NCBI RefSeq assembly: GCF_001021065.1
Contig: NZ_CP011546.1
Span: forward strand, 1-64,000
From: Corynebacterium uterequi
Lineage (GTDB): Bacteria; Actinomycetota; Actinomycetes; Mycobacteriales; Mycobacteriaceae
Direction of reading: 5' to 3'
DNA: 64,000 nt
Positions 25,795-35,085 of the stretch are shown here, in pieces. The translations under genes were made by a program, and so were the position numbers. The notes beneath the pieces were generated by a model. It ran no database searches. It saw only the letters and a list, made by a program, of their open reading frames with translations, and was not told the DNA's origin. Numbering within the stretch: position 1 is the first letter of the stretch; every line of letters starts with the position of its first letter.

Positions 25795-26151
25795 ATGACC
25801 ACTGAAACTGAGGCCAAGGCGCCGCTGCGCCGCTGGCTCATGGTGGCGGAAGTCTCGCCCATGTCCGTCCTCAAGGTCACGTTGGCACTGTCGCTGGTGG
25901 CGTTCGTCGCGTGGCTCATCGCGGTCGCCGTGCTGTACGTCGCCTGCGAGGTCGCCGGCGTGTGGGACTCCCTCAATGCGCTCATCGGCGGCATCGGCGG
26001 CGACGGGATTGGCTTCGGCTTGGTCATGTCCCTGGCGGTGCTCATGGGTGCGGTGATGGTGGTCATCAACACCCTCTTGGCCCCGGTGCTGGCGTTGGTG
26101 TACAACGCGGTGGTCCACTTCGTTGGCGGCGTGGAGTACTCGGCGGAATAG
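25795..26151 (+). CDS. DUF3566 membrane protein
   Basis: The 118-residue protein has a short cytoplasmic N-terminus (PLRRWLMVAEVSPMSVLKV) and two long hydrophobic segments (ALSLVAFVAWLIAVAVLYVA and LVMSLAVLMGAVMVVINTLL). DUF3566 genes follow gyrA in nearly all mycolata (Rv0007 position in M. tuberculosis). The function is not established; roles at the cell envelope or division site have been suggested for relatives. It starts with ATG 2 bp after gyrA and is surely co-transcribed with it. Confidence 0.88.
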   Translation: MTTETEAKAPLRRWLMVAEVSPMSVLKVTLALSLVAFVAWLIAVAVLYVACEVAGVWDSLNALIGGIGGDGIGFGLVMSLAVLMGAVMVVINTLLAPVLALVYNAVVHFVGGVEYSAE

Positions 26152-26207
26152 CCGGCGAGGTGTGGTCGGCGCCGCCGTCGCGTCGACTACATCCGCGTCG
26201 TGTCTCT

Positions 26208-26267
26208 GCACGACGCGCCTTTGCACGACGCGTCTTGGCACGACGCGTCTTGGCACGACGCGCTGAC
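26208..26267. repeat. Four tandem 15-bp repeats upstream of tRNA-Ile
   Basis: GCACGACGCG(T/C)CTTxx units start at 26208, 26223, 26238 and 26253, in the 168-bp gap between the DUF3566 gene and the tRNA promoter. The copies differ at one or two bases. The block ends 9 bp before the -35 box, so it could influence transcription. No gene is seen in the gap. Confidence 0.85.
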
Positions 26268-26275
26268 CAGCCAGT

Positions 26276-26304
26276 TTGGCGTGATTCGTCGCGCTCTGTA
26301 TAGT
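26276..26304 (+). promoter_or_regulatory. tRNA-Ile promoter
   Basis: TTGGCG (-35, 26276-26281) and TATAGT (-10, 26299-26304) are separated by an ideal 17 bp, ending 15 bp before the tRNA. Confidence 0.7.
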
Positions 26305-26319
26305 TACATCTCGTTCCAA

Positions 26320-26393
26320 GGGCCTATAGCTCAGGCGGTTAGAGCGCTTCGCTGATAACGAAGAGGTCGCAGGTTCGAATCCTGCTAGGCCCA
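26320..26393 (+). tRNA. tRNA-Ile (anticodon GAT)
   Basis: The 74-nt cloverleaf has acceptor GGGCCTA/TAGGCCC, D-arm TAGCTCAGGCGGTTAGAGC, anticodon loop CTGATAA (GAT) and T-arm GCAGGTTCGAATCCTGC. The 3' CCA is not encoded. Confidence 0.98.
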
Positions 26394-26406
26394 CAACTTG
26401 GAGCCT

Positions 26407-26479
26407 GGGGCATTAGCTCAATTGGTAGAGCATCTGCTTTGCAAGCAGAAGGTCAGGAGTTCGATTCTCCTATGCTCCA
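26407..26479 (+). tRNA. tRNA-Ala (anticodon TGC)
   Basis: The 73-nt cloverleaf has acceptor GGGGCAT/ATGCTCC, anticodon loop TTTGCAA (TGC) and T-arm CAGGAGTTCGATTCTCCT. It begins 13 bp after tRNA-Ile and shares its transcript. The pair Ile(GAT)-Ala(TGC) after gyrA is typical of mycolata. Confidence 0.98.
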
Positions 26480-26487
26480 CAGGTTCG

Positions 26488-26524
26488 CACCGGCCAGTTC
26501 ATCACGAACTGGCCGGTGTTTTTG
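26488..26524 (+). terminator. Rho-independent terminator of the tRNA-Ile/Ala transcript
   Basis: Perfect 13-bp stem CACCGGCCAGTTC / GAACTGGCCGGTG with loop ATCAC, followed by TTTTTG. Confidence 0.92.
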
Positions 26525-26589
26525 TATCAACCGGGTCAGTGATGGCCCCGCGATCGTCGTCGCGGGGCCTGAGCGCTGGTAGGCGGGGA

Positions 26590-28005
26590 TTAGGGCAGCG
26601 GGCGGCGGGCCCACGGGGACACCCCGCGCGCCCGAGCGTTGGCAAAGGCCGCCAGGGTGAGCACCACGAACAACGCCGCTGCGGAAAGCAGCTGTACGCG
26701 GGCGGCGTCGTCGCTGAGCATGAGCAACGCCAGGCCGGCCAGCACCACGAGTACCGCCCGGGTGAGCCACGGGAACGCCCACATCCGGATGGGCAGCTCA
26801 TAGCGCTTCGCCAACGCCGGGCGAAGGCGCAGCTGTGAGATGGCGATGAACGTCCACACGATCACCAGGGAGGCGCCCGCCGCGTTGAGCAGGAAGGCCA
26901 GCAACCAGCCCGTATCGGCGTAGTTGAGGCCAACCATGACGATGGACAAGGCGATGGACAACCCGATGGCCGTCACCGGCACGCCGCGGCTGTTGACTCG
27001 GGTGAGGATACGGGGCGCATCGCCGCGCTCAGCCAAGGAGAAGACCATGCGCGACGACGCGTAAATCTGCGCGTTGAAAGCGGACAGCAGCGCCAACGTG
27101 ATGACCAACTCCATGAAACCCACCACGCCGGGGACATTCGCCAACGCGAGGACCCGGCTGAAGGGGGAATCGGCGGCCGTCTTCGCCGCCCCCAGGGAGG
27201 AGTAGGGCAGCAGGAAGGTGATGACCAAGACCGAGCCCAGGTAGAAGATGGCCACGCGGGTGATCGTTGAGCGCACCGCGTTGACCAGGGAGCGCTGGGG
27301 GTCCTCCGACTCGGCTGAGGCGATGGCCACGACCTCGATACCGCCGAAGGCGAAGGCCACCGTGAGCAGACCCGCCGCCAGGCCGCCGAGGCCGTTGGGC
27401 AGGAAGCCGTCGGACAGGAAATACTCCGTGCCGACGAAGTGCGTGCCCGGCAGCAGGCCGAGGATGAGCAGGGCGCCGATGATGAGGAAGCCAACCAAGA
27501 CGGCCACCTTAATGAACGCGAACCAGAACTCGACCTCGCCGAAGGTGCGGACCTTCAACAGGTTCACCGCGCCGAAGATGAGGACGAAGACCAGCGCGGG
27601 GATCCACGGCGCGATATTGAACCAGGAGCCGACGAAGCCGGCCGCGCCGGTGATCTCTGCGCCGAGGACGGCGACGGTAGCGACCCAGTAGATCCACCCC
27701 TGGACGAAACCCGCCCAGCGGCCGATGCCGTGTTCGGCGTATTCGGAGAAGGAACCGGACGCCGGGATGACCGTGCCCATCTCTCCGAGCATCTGCATAA
27801 TCATGACGGCGATAGCGCCAGCAATGATGTAAGCCAGCAGGACCGCCGGGCCGGCTACCTGGATGCCGACCCCGGTGCCGAGGAAGAGCCCGGCCCCGAT
27901 CGTCGAACCAAGGCCCATCATGGTGAGGTGCCGGACCTTGAGGCCGCTGCCTAGTTTGGTCGAAGCCGCTGGCTGGGTGGACGCCGGAGAGACTGTGTTG
28001 CTCAT
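26590..28005 (-). CDS. Amino-acid permease (APC superfamily)
   Basis: The 471-residue protein has about 12 hydrophobic helices. It carries the family start LTMMGLGSTIGAGLFLGTGVGIQVAGP (substrate-binding unwound helix 1) and SGSFSEYAEHGIGRWAGFVQGW. This places it with the proton-coupled AAT-type transporters of aromatic or branched-chain amino acids, GABA or proline; the substrate cannot be read from sequence. ATG 28005 follows AAGGGGCGGG. The ArsR-type regulator gene lies 80 bp upstream on the same strand, but co-regulation is not obvious. Confidence 0.88.
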   Translation of the reverse strand: MSNTVSPASTQPAASTKLGSGLKVRHLTMMGLGSTIGAGLFLGTGVGIQVAGPAVLLAYIIAGAIAVMIMQMLGEMGTVIPASGSFSEYAEHGIGRWAGFVQGWIYWVATVAVLGAEITGAAGFVGSWFNIAPWIPALVFVLIFGAVNLLKVRTFGEVEFWFAFIKVAVLVGFLIIGALLILGLLPGTHFVGTEYFLSDGFLPNGLGGLAAGLLTVAFAFGGIEVVAIASAESEDPQRSLVNAVRSTITRVAIFYLGSVLVITFLLPYSSLGAAKTAADSPFSRVLALANVPGVVGFMELVITLALLSAFNAQIYASSRMVFSLAERGDAPRILTRVNSRGVPVTAIGLSIALSIVMVGLNYADTGWLLAFLLNAAGASLVIVWTFIAISQLRLRPALAKRYELPIRMWAFPWLTRAVLVVLAGLALLMLSDDAARVQLLSAAALFVVLTLAAFANARARGVSPWARRPLP

Positions 28006-28085
28006 ACCCGCCCCTTGTGTAGAGGAAAACTGATGTCTTAAAAAAGCTGCGCTATCAGTGTATCCGTCGAGGTGGGGAGCAGCTA

Positions 28086-28430
28086 TTACTGCTGCGGCGA
28101 ATAACTCAGCAACGCGCTGAGGCGCTCGAAGGTTTCCGGGACCAGGCTATGGGTGACCTCCCGGCCGCACCGGTGTCGGCTCACCACGCCGACGCTGGTG
28201 AGCTTCTTGAGGTGGTGGGACACCGTCGATTGGGCGAGGTTGAGCCGCTCGGTGAGTTGGGTGACCGTCGGCGGGGTAGCGCCAGCCTGCGCGATTTCGG
28301 AGATGATGAGCAGCCGTGCCGGATCCCCGATGATCTTGAATGTCTGTGCGAGGGCAAGGGCATCGTGGGTGGACAGGGGCTCGTCGACCAGGGAACGGCA
28401 CGTGGCGTCCAGGACTTGAGATTCCGTCAT
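28086..28430 (-). CDS. ArsR/SmtB-family transcriptional regulator
   Basis: The 114-residue winged-helix repressor has FKIIGDPARLLIISEIAQAG, the recognition helix LAQSTVSHHLKKLTSVGVV, and the wing RHRCGREVTHSLV. The alpha3 Cys motif (ELCVC) of arsenic/cadmium sensors is missing; the equivalent segment reads TVTQLTERLNLA. Residual Cys11 and the Cys in HRCGRE could still bind metal. No metal-transport gene is adjacent, so the inducer is unknown. Its nearest neighbour is the permease downstream. Confidence 0.85.
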   Translation of the reverse strand: MTESQVLDATCRSLVDEPLSTHDALALAQTFKIIGDPARLLIISEIAQAGATPPTVTQLTERLNLAQSTVSHHLKKLTSVGVVSRHRCGREVTHSLVPETFERLSALLSYSPQQ

Positions 28431-28499
28431 AACCCCATAGCTTAACTTAGGTCAGGCTAAGTTGGGTAGTTGCCTGGGAAGATTCCTCCCCAGGCGTTC

Positions 28500-29309
28500 C
28501 TACGCTTCCTTGTTCTCCGCCTGGCTTTCCTCCTCGCGGTGCGCCTGCAGCTGCTCGTCGAGGGACTCCAGCAGCTCCTCGTCGCGCTCCGCCGGCTCCT
28601 CCGCCAGGTCACCGATCGGCTGCTCAGTGGTGGACGTGTAGACCAGCCGGGACTCCTGCTCCTCCACGCGCGGGGGAGTGGTGGCCGGCTCGTCGCGCCG
28701 GTTGCGCTGGACCACGAAGACCACCGCGCCGGCGATGGCGGCAAGCACGGCGAGGATTGCGCCCACGATGCCGAGGCGGCGGCCGGTGCTTCCGCCCTGG
28801 CGCTTGCGCTGGGCCTTGCGGGCCTTAGCGGCAGCCTTCTTCGTGGCCTTCTGGGTCGTCTTCTCCGCGGCGGCGGCAACCTTGCGGGAACGCTTCGCGG
28901 CGACGGCCGCCAGCGGGGAGAGCTTCTTCAGGCCCTTGGCAACGCCCTTCTCGGCCTCGTCGGAGGCTACGGCCAGGCGCTGCTTCGCTTTGGCGAAGTC
29001 GAAAATATCGGCGGATTCCCGCTCCTCGGCGAGGCGATCCTTGGCGCGCTGCAGGCGCACGTGGGCGGCGTGGGTGACCGGGCCGACTCCTTCGCGCAGG
29101 CGACGTCGACGGTCCGCCTCCTTGTCACCGAGGCGGTCGGCCTCGCGGCGGGCCAGGTCCTCAAGGTGGGAGCGCAGCTCGGAGATGCGCTCGGCGGACC
29201 CGAGCAGGTTATCGTAGTCGCCGCGTTCACGCTTCGACTTGTTGTCCTTGAGCGTGCTACGCAGCTGGTTGGCGAGGGATAGGCCTTGCTTGATGAGCAG
29301 CGGGTTCAT
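28500..29309 (-). CDS. Single-pass membrane protein with long basic coiled-coil region
   Basis: The product is 269 residues from ATG 29309 (MNPLLIKQGLSLANQLRSTL). Residues 1-130 are charged and helical (RISELRSHLEDLARREADRL). Residues about 125-175 are strongly Lys/Ala/Arg-rich (KKAAAKARKAQRKRQG), histone-like in composition. One transmembrane helix (about 182-202, LGIVGAILAVLAAIAGAVVFVV) is followed by an acidic Glu-rich tail. Similar proteins occur in mycolata as conserved hypotheticals; I do not know a function. The basic region next to the membrane could bind DNA or phospholipid. Confidence 0.7.
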   Translation of the reverse strand: MNPLLIKQGLSLANQLRSTLKDNKSKRERGDYDNLLGSAERISELRSHLEDLARREADRLGDKEADRRRRLREGVGPVTHAAHVRLQRAKDRLAEERESADIFDFAKAKQRLAVASDEAEKGVAKGLKKLSPLAAVAAKRSRKVAAAAEKTTQKATKKAAAKARKAQRKRQGGSTGRRLGIVGAILAVLAAIAGAVVFVVQRNRRDEPATTPPRVEEQESRLVYTSTTEQPIGDLAEEPAERDEELLESLDEQLQAHREEESQAENKEA

Positions 29310-29577
29310 GGGGGACCTCACGGTTTCGTTGGCGGCAGTTACTCTTCACCCCAGGTTACCGCCGAAAGCTTGCTCATGACCGGCCACCGTCAATCGGCCG
29401 TCGTGAGGGGATTTTTATTCACGCGTCTCACAGCCGTTATCCCAGCTAGTGGACAAATTAATGGGATTACTATTGTCAGTCCCTTCGCCGAGGTCACGCA
29501 CTGTTTTACGTTAGGTCACCAAAGAACGCGGAGCCCCGCTACCTGCCCAAGCACAAGCTTTAAGGAATGGACCTGAC
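29310..29577 (+). promoter_or_regulatory. Intergenic region upstream of metF-metE
   Basis: A 268-bp divergent region. AT-rich sequence at about 29415-29480 (GGGATTTTTATTC, GACAAATTAATGGGATTACTA) is the likely promoter zone. I see no SAM or cobalamin riboswitch structure and no clear McbR-type palindrome. The metF ribosome site is AAGGAATGGA at about 29561-29570. Confidence 0.4.
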
Positions 29578-30591
29578 ATGAGCTTTCGCTCACAGGCCGC
29601 TCCGCGTTGGTCCGCCTCGGCACCGGTGGACTCAGGGGAGCCGGCTACACATCACGACACCGTGGACCGCATAGCGCTGTCCTTCGAAATCATCCCACCC
29701 CGGTGGGGCAACGAGACCGACGTTGCCGCCCTCGATCACCTCCTCGCCGAGCTGGCGGTCTACTACCCGGACTACGTCTGCGTGACCTCGTCGCAGCGCT
29801 CCGGCTGGCTGGACGGCACCGCGGCCCTCATCGAGCGGATCACGGCCACCACCCGGATGCGGCCTGTCGCCCACCTGGCGTGCACCACCGGGCCGGCCGA
29901 GGAACTGACCCGCGGCGTGAACCGACTTATCGACGCCGGTGTGCGCGGCATCCTCGCCCTGCGCGGGGACCTGCCGGCCGGGCAGGATCGCCTCCCGGCG
30001 GGCTACCTGCCTTATGCGACGGACCTCGTGCGCGTCATCCGCGCCGTCGAGGCCCGGCAGGCAGCGCGCTTCGCGGCCGGGTCCCTGGCGGTCGGCGTCG
30101 CCTGTTACCCGCTGGGACACGCGGAGTCCCCCACGCCGGAGCAGGACTTCGACGTGCTGCTCACCAAGCAGCGACTCGGCGCCACCTTCGCCATCACCCA
30201 GCTGTTCTTCGACGCCGGTGACTACCTGAGCTTCGTGAGGAAAGCCCGCCTGGCCGGCGTCACCATCCCGCTGATCCCCGGCATCATGCCGATGACCTCC
30301 GTCGCCCGCCTGGAACGGATGGGCCGGCTCGCCGGGATCGCCGTCCCCGAGCGGCTGCGTCGCACTCTGAGCGAGGCCGCAGAAATCAGCCCCGCCGCCG
30401 AGCACGAGGCCGGGCTTCGCGCCACCGTCGACCTGGCCCGGGCGTGCCTCGCCGGCGGCGCCGGTGGGCTCCACCTCTACACGCACAACGACGCGGAGCT
30501 CACCCACGAGCTGCTCGCCCGCATCGGCGTCATGCCGGGCGTGTCCCACTACGACGCTCTCGCTGGCGTCGCACTGCCCACCGCCTGCTAG
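29578..30591 (+). CDS. metF: Methylenetetrahydrofolate reductase
   Basis: Reduces 5,10-methylene-THF to 5-methyl-THF, the methyl donor for MetE. The 337-residue TIM-barrel FAD enzyme starts its core with LSFEIIPPRWGNE (catalytic Glu in SFEIIPP). It continues with GVRGILALRGDLP (folate/FAD region), the conserved KQRLGATFAITQLFFDAGDY and IPLIPGIMPM. The first ~30 residues are a variable extension. metE follows 50 bp later in the same direction, a usual methionine operon. Confidence 0.93.
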   Translation: MSFRSQAAPRWSASAPVDSGEPATHHDTVDRIALSFEIIPPRWGNETDVAALDHLLAELAVYYPDYVCVTSSQRSGWLDGTAALIERITATTRMRPVAHLACTTGPAEELTRGVNRLIDAGVRGILALRGDLPAGQDRLPAGYLPYATDLVRVIRAVEARQAARFAAGSLAVGVACYPLGHAESPTPEQDFDVLLTKQRLGATFAITQLFFDAGDYLSFVRKARLAGVTIPLIPGIMPMTSVARLERMGRLAGIAVPERLRRTLSEAAEISPAAEHEAGLRATVDLARACLAGGAGGLHLYTHNDAELTHELLARIGVMPGVSHYDALAGVALPTAC

Positions 30592-30641
30592 GCGGGCGAA
30601 ACACCAGCCATAAAACCACCCCGAGAAATTAAGGAACACCC

Positions 30642-32912
30642 ATGTCTTTTCCTGCCGTCACCATCGAGGGCTACCCGCGCATCGGCGCCCACCGCGAACT
30701 GAAGAAGGCCCTGGAGGCCTACTGGTCCGGCGCTATAAATAAGGAGGACTTCGTCGCCGCCGCGCATAGCCTCCGGGTGGCGAACTACGCCCGCCTCGTC
30801 GACCTCGGGCTCACCGAGGATTACGCTATCCCCGCCGACGTCGCCTACTACGACCAGGTGCTCGAAACCGCCCTCACCGTGGGGCTTATCCCCGGCGACG
30901 TGGACCTCGACGAGGAGTTCGCCCTGTGCCGCGGCACCGCCGAGCGCAGCCCGCTGGAGATGACGAAGTGGTTTGACACCAACTACCACTACCTCGTGCC
31001 CGAGGTGGCCGACGCGGAGTTCACGCCCCGCCCGCAGCGCGTCGTCGCCATCGCCGACGAGGCTCGGGCCGCCGGCGTCGCCATCCGCCCCTACCTCGTT
31101 GGCCCCGTCACTTTGCTGGCGCTGTCCAAGGCCGCCGACGACGCGGAGCTTACCGACCCCCTCGATCGGCTCGACGACGCCGTCGACGCCTACGCCGCCG
31201 TCCTCGCGCAGCTCGCGCAAGCCGGCGTGGAATGGGTGCAGCTCACCGAACCGGCGCTCGTGGCGGACTTGGGCCCCGGCGACGCCGCGCTCGCCGACCA
31301 CGCCCGCCGCGCCTACACCCGGCTGTTGGCCGCCCCGGTCGGGAAAGCCCGCCCGAACGTGCTGGTCAGCACGCCCTACGGAAGCCTGCGCGCGGGCCTC
31401 GATGCCCTCGCGGACGTCGCACCGGAGGCCGTGCACGTGGACCTCGCCCCGGCCACCCTCGCCGCCGATCCCGACTACGCCCGCCGCGTCGGGGCCACCC
31501 TATCGCCCGCCACCCGCCTCGTCGCCGGGCTCATCGACGGCCGTAACGTGTGGGCCGCCAACCTCGACGAACGCGCCCGCGTCCTCGACGAACTCGCAAC
31601 CACCCGCGACGCGGTGAGCGTGTCCACGTCGGTGAGCCTCCAACACGTGCCGCACACCGTTGCCGACGAGCCGGAGCTGCCCGTCGACGTCGCCTGCTGG
31701 CTCGCTTTCGCCGACGAAAAGATCACCGAGGCCGTGGGACTGAGCCGGCGCGACGCGGACGCGTTCGCCCGCTCCGCCCGCGCCGTGCGGACCCGCTCCG
31801 AATCCCGCCGGACCCACGACGCCGCGGTGGCCGAACGCGTCGCCGCCCTGCCGGCCGGTGAGGTGGCCCGCACCCCGGACTTCGCCGGCCGCCAGGATGC
31901 CCAGCAGGCGCTGGGGCTGCCGCCGCTGCCGTCGACGACCATCGGCTCCTTCCCCCAAACCCCGGAGATTCGCGCCGCCCGCGCCGCGCACCGCGCCGGG
32001 ACGCTGAGCGACGAGGACTACACCGCCGCCCTGCGCGCAGAGATCACGTCGGTGGTCGCCCTGCAGGAGGAGATCGGCCTCGACGTGCTGGTTCACGGCG
32101 AACCGGAGCGCAATGACATGGTGCAATACTTCGCGGAGCTGCTCGACGGCTTCGTCACCACCGTCAACGGCTGGGTGCAGTCCTACGGCTCCCGCTGCAC
32201 CCGCCCGCCGATCGTCATCGGCGACGTCTCCCGCCCCAAGCCGATGACCGTCGAATGGTCCGCCTTCGCCCAGTCGCTCACCTCCCGCCCGGTGAAGGGG
32301 ATGCTCACCGGCCCGGTCACCATCCTCGCGTGGTCCTTCAACCGCGACGACGTCCCCCTGTCGGTCTCCGCCGACCAGATCGCCCTGGCATTGGCCGATG
32401 AAGTCCGCGACCTAGAGGACGCAGGCATCTCCATCATTCAGATCGACGAGCCGGCCCTGCGCGAACTACTGCCCCTGCGAGCCGACGCCCGCCCGGCGTA
32501 TCTCGACTGGTCCATCCGCGCCTTCCGGCTCGTCTCCCTCGACGCCCGCCCGGAGACCCAGATCCATACCCACCTGTGCTACTCGGAGTTCGGCCAGATC
32601 ATCGACGCGGTCGCCGCCCTCGACGCCGACGTCACCTCCATCGAAGCGGCCCGGTCCCGGATGGAGCTGCTCGTTGACCTCAACGAAGGCTTCCACTCAG
32701 AGATCGGCCCCGGCATCTGGGACATTCATTCACCCCGGGTGCCGAGCGTTGACGAACTCACCGGGCTCATCGAGGCCGCGCTGCGCCACGTGCCTGCCGA
32801 GCGGCTGTGGATCAACCCGGACTGCGGGTTGAAGACGCGACGCTACGCGGAAACTATCGAGTCGTTGAAGAACATGATCGCGGCGCGCAGCAAGGTACTT
32901 AGTGCCAGCTAG
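30642..32912 (+). CDS. metE: Cobalamin-independent methionine synthase
   Basis: Transfers the methyl group of 5-methyl-THF-polyglutamate to homocysteine. The 756-residue length is normal. The N-terminal domain starts TIEGYPRIGAHRELKKALEA; the catalytic C-terminal half opens at about 425 with LPPLPSTTIGSFPQT. Zinc ligands appear in IHTHLCYSEF (His and Cys) and WINPDCGLKTR (Cys). The position after metF links folate methyl production to its use. No fusion or lesion is seen. Confidence 0.96.
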   Translation: MSFPAVTIEGYPRIGAHRELKKALEAYWSGAINKEDFVAAAHSLRVANYARLVDLGLTEDYAIPADVAYYDQVLETALTVGLIPGDVDLDEEFALCRGTAERSPLEMTKWFDTNYHYLVPEVADAEFTPRPQRVVAIADEARAAGVAIRPYLVGPVTLLALSKAADDAELTDPLDRLDDAVDAYAAVLAQLAQAGVEWVQLTEPALVADLGPGDAALADHARRAYTRLLAAPVGKARPNVLVSTPYGSLRAGLDALADVAPEAVHVDLAPATLAADPDYARRVGATLSPATRLVAGLIDGRNVWAANLDERARVLDELATTRDAVSVSTSVSLQHVPHTVADEPELPVDVACWLAFADEKITEAVGLSRRDADAFARSARAVRTRSESRRTHDAAVAERVAALPAGEVARTPDFAGRQDAQQALGLPPLPSTTIGSFPQTPEIRAARAAHRAGTLSDEDYTAALRAEITSVVALQEEIGLDVLVHGEPERNDMVQYFAELLDGFVTTVNGWVQSYGSRCTRPPIVIGDVSRPKPMTVEWSAFAQSLTSRPVKGMLTGPVTILAWSFNRDDVPLSVSADQIALALADEVRDLEDAGISIIQIDEPALRELLPLRADARPAYLDWSIRAFRLVSLDARPETQIHTHLCYSEFGQIIDAVAALDADVTSIEAARSRMELLVDLNEGFHSEIGPGIWDIHSPRVPSVDELTGLIEAALRHVPAERLWINPDCGLKTRRYAETIESLKNMIAARSKVLSAS

Positions 32913-32988
32913 GTAGTGTCACTCAAGGGTTTTCCGGGATTCTGTGCGACAATTGCCACACATTGTTCGGAGTCTGGAAGGTCAGCGA

Positions 32989-34374
32989 GTGAAACAGCTA
33001 GAGGCTAACGGGGTACGTTCCATTCCCGGAGTGATGCTCAGCCGGGCCATCATCCTCTGGGCGGTGCTGTTCGCTTTCTTCCAGCTCATGTTGTGGCCGC
33101 GCTACTCAGAGCCGAACGATTGGACGGCGCTGTGGGTGGCCGGTGAGTTCTTCGCCCAAGGGCGGATCGACCAGATCTACGCCTATTACCCGGGGGACTT
33201 CTCCCGCATCGCCGATGGGCCCTGGCGGGAGGCGCTCCACAACCTCCACCAGGGGTGGAACGGGCTTTACCTGGAGGGCCACCCCTTCGTCCACGCGCCC
33301 ATCGTGGCGATCGTCATGGGCCTGGTGACGAAGGTGCTCACCTTCTCCCAGTCCGTCATGCTCCTGCTGTTCCTCAGCTCCTTCATGCTCGTCATCATGA
33401 TCGCCGCCGCCTACTTCATGTGGATGCGCCGCTCCATCCCGCTGCTGTACCTCATCGTCGCCTCCCTGGTCTTTGTCACCACAGAGCCCGCCCAGTTCAG
33501 CCTGTACTACGGCCAGACGTCGCTGCTCATCTACGGCGGTCTCATCCTGGGCGTGGCGATTTCCAAGCGGCATCCCTGGGCGGCCGGCATCCTGCTGGGC
33601 CTGGTGAGCATCGTGAAGATCTCGCCGATCGCCATCATCGTCATGCTGTTCCTCTTCCAGGGCCGCCGGAAAGCCGGCGCCGTGGGGTTGGCGTCGACGG
33701 CGCTGGGCTTCGGCCTGTCCTACCTCCTCGGCGGGCGTGAGCTGTGGCAGGCCTGGCTGGACACGATGGGCCGGATCGGCAACGAGGCGATCATCTCCTT
33801 CACCAACGTCTCCTATACGTCGGTGCGGCTCATTGACCTCCACGATCCGCTCATGCGCGGCGCCACCGTCGTCACCGACCCGCCGATCGTGCTGTCCCTG
33901 CTGCCGATGGCCTTCTTCGCCACGCTCGCCGCACTGACCTACCTTGTGGTCGTCGTCCGCCAGGTGCAGGCCTTCCCCATGCTCATCTCCCAGGCCATCA
34001 TCATCTCGATGATGACCCCGTCCATCGTCTGGTACCACTACTTCGTGGCCCTGCCCGTGGTGGTGCTGGGCATCCTCGTCACCCGCAGCCCCCAGTGGGT
34101 GAAGTACCCCCTGGTGTTCTTCGGGGTGTCCATGTTCTATAGCCCCTTCATCGGCTTCGATAACCCCTGGCTGAGCATCGACCGGCCGTACCAGACGGCG
34201 CCGCTCATCGTCGGCAGCGTCTTCGTCATCGCGCTGATCGCGCTGTACTACGTCGACGCCCGCTGGGGCATCCAGGAGGACCGTCAGATCGCCCGAATGC
34301 GGCCCGACGAGTCCGTAGCGATCGCCCACCGCCGCGCCCCGTTGCTGCATCGCATGTTCAACCTGCCTTCTTAA
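32989..34374 (+). CDS. GT-C family (GT87/DUF2029-like) polyprenyl-linked glycosyltransferase
   Basis: The 461-residue membrane protein has about 10-11 hydrophobic helices. Conserved GT-C features include acidic residues in the first extracellular loop ([24 protein letters not shown]). The DUF2029/GT87 family in mycolata contains mannosyl- and arabinofuranosyl-transferases that use decaprenyl-phosphate sugars to build arabinogalactan or lipoarabinomannan; the exact acceptor cannot be told. I choose GTG 32989 (MKQLEANGV), preceded by GGAAGG, over GTG 32944. The basic C-terminal tail is cytoplasmic. Confidence 0.75.
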   Translation: MKQLEANGVRSIPGVMLSRAIILWAVLFAFFQLMLWPRYSEPNDWTALWVAGEFFAQGRIDQIYAYYPGDFSRIADGPWREALHNLHQGWNGLYLEGHPFVHAPIVAIVMGLVTKVLTFSQSVMLLLFLSSFMLVIMIAAAYFMWMRRSIPLLYLIVASLVFVTTEPAQFSLYYGQTSLLIYGGLILGVAISKRHPWAAGILLGLVSIVKISPIAIIVMLFLFQGRRKAGAVGLASTALGFGLSYLLGGRELWQAWLDTMGRIGNEAIISFTNVSYTSVRLIDLHDPLMRGATVVTDPPIVLSLLPMAFFATLAALTYLVVVVRQVQAFPMLISQAIIISMMTPSIVWYHYFVALPVVVLGILVTRSPQWVKYPLVFFGVSMFYSPFIGFDNPWLSIDRPYQTAPLIVGSVFVIALIALYYVDARWGIQEDRQIARMRPDESVAIAHRRAPLLHRMFNLPS

Positions 34375-34393
34375 AAACGGTATGCTGGCCGGC

Positions 34394-34915
34394 ATGAGTA
34401 TCAAGACCTCGACCGCGACGATGCACACCAATCACGGTGACATCGTCATTGACCTCTACGGCAACCATGCCCCGGTCACCGTCGACAACTTCGTCGGCCT
34501 CGCCCAGGGCACCAAGGACTACGCCACGCAGAACGCGCAGGGTGGTACCTCCGGCCCGTTCTACGACGGTGCGATCTTCCACCGCATCATCGATGGCTTC
34601 ATGATCCAGGGTGGCGACCCGACCGGCACCGGCCGAGGCGGCCCCGGCTACCAGTTCGCGGACGAGTTCCACCCGGAGCTTCGCTTCGACCGCCCCTACC
34701 TGCTGGCCATGGCGAATGCCGGCCCGGGCACCAACGGCTCGCAGTTCTTCATTACCGTGGCGCCGACGCCGCACCTCAACAACCACCACACCATCTTCGG
34801 TGAGGTCACGGATGAGGCGTCGAAGAAGGTCGTCGACGCTATCGCCGCCGTTCGCACCGGCCGCATGGACCGCCCGGTGGAGGACGTCGTCATCACCTCC
34901 ATCGATATCGCCTAA
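34394..34915 (+). CDS. ppiA: Peptidyl-prolyl cis-trans isomerase (cyclophilin)
   Basis: The 173-residue cytosolic cyclophilin accelerates prolyl isomerisation. Catalytic signature [20 protein letters not shown] at about residues 58-77, then [19 protein letters not shown] and HTIFGEV. No signal peptide, as with the cytosolic PpiA of mycobacteria, also located near the origin. I use ATG 34394 (MSIKTS); ATG 34382 is possible. Confidence 0.95.
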   Translation: MSIKTSTATMHTNHGDIVIDLYGNHAPVTVDNFVGLAQGTKDYATQNAQGGTSGPFYDGAIFHRIIDGFMIQGGDPTGTGRGGPGYQFADEFHPELRFDRPYLLAMANAGPGTNGSQFFITVAPTPHLNNHHTIFGEVTDEASKKVVDAIAAVRTGRMDRPVEDVVITSIDIA

Positions 34916-34949
34916 CCAGCGCTTGTCGACGTCACGTCGATAGCGCCCA

Positions 34950-34992
34950 GACCCCGCCCCTACCTCGCCCACCGGCAGGTAGGGGCGGGGTC
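34950..34992 (+). terminator. Terminator after ppiA
   Basis: 16-bp perfect stem GACCCCGCCCCTACCT / AGGTAGGGGCGGGGTC with an 11-nt loop. The following run is TCTCTCA rather than pure T. Confidence 0.75.
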
Positions 34993-35005
34993 GTCTCTCA
35001 TACAC

Positions 35006-35066
35006 ACGCAGCCGGTGGTATCACGCAGCCGGTGGTATCACGCAGCCGGTAATGCCACCGGCTGCG
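35006..35066. repeat. 17-bp tandem repeats merging into a perfect hairpin
   Basis: ACGCAGCCGGTGGTATC starts at 35006 and 35023; a third partial copy at 35040 turns into an inverted arm, giving CGCAGCCGGT-AATGCC-ACCGGCTGCG (35041-35066). The hairpin ends 20 bp before the rhomboid GTG and could affect its translation. Confidence 0.8.
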
Positions 35067-35085
35067 GGGAAGGAATGGACGAAAA

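Noticed and set aside
29310..29577. SAM or cobalamin riboswitch before metF-metE
   Set aside because: No recognisable P1 pairing or B12-box sequence was found by eye; only AT-rich promoter-like DNA is evident.
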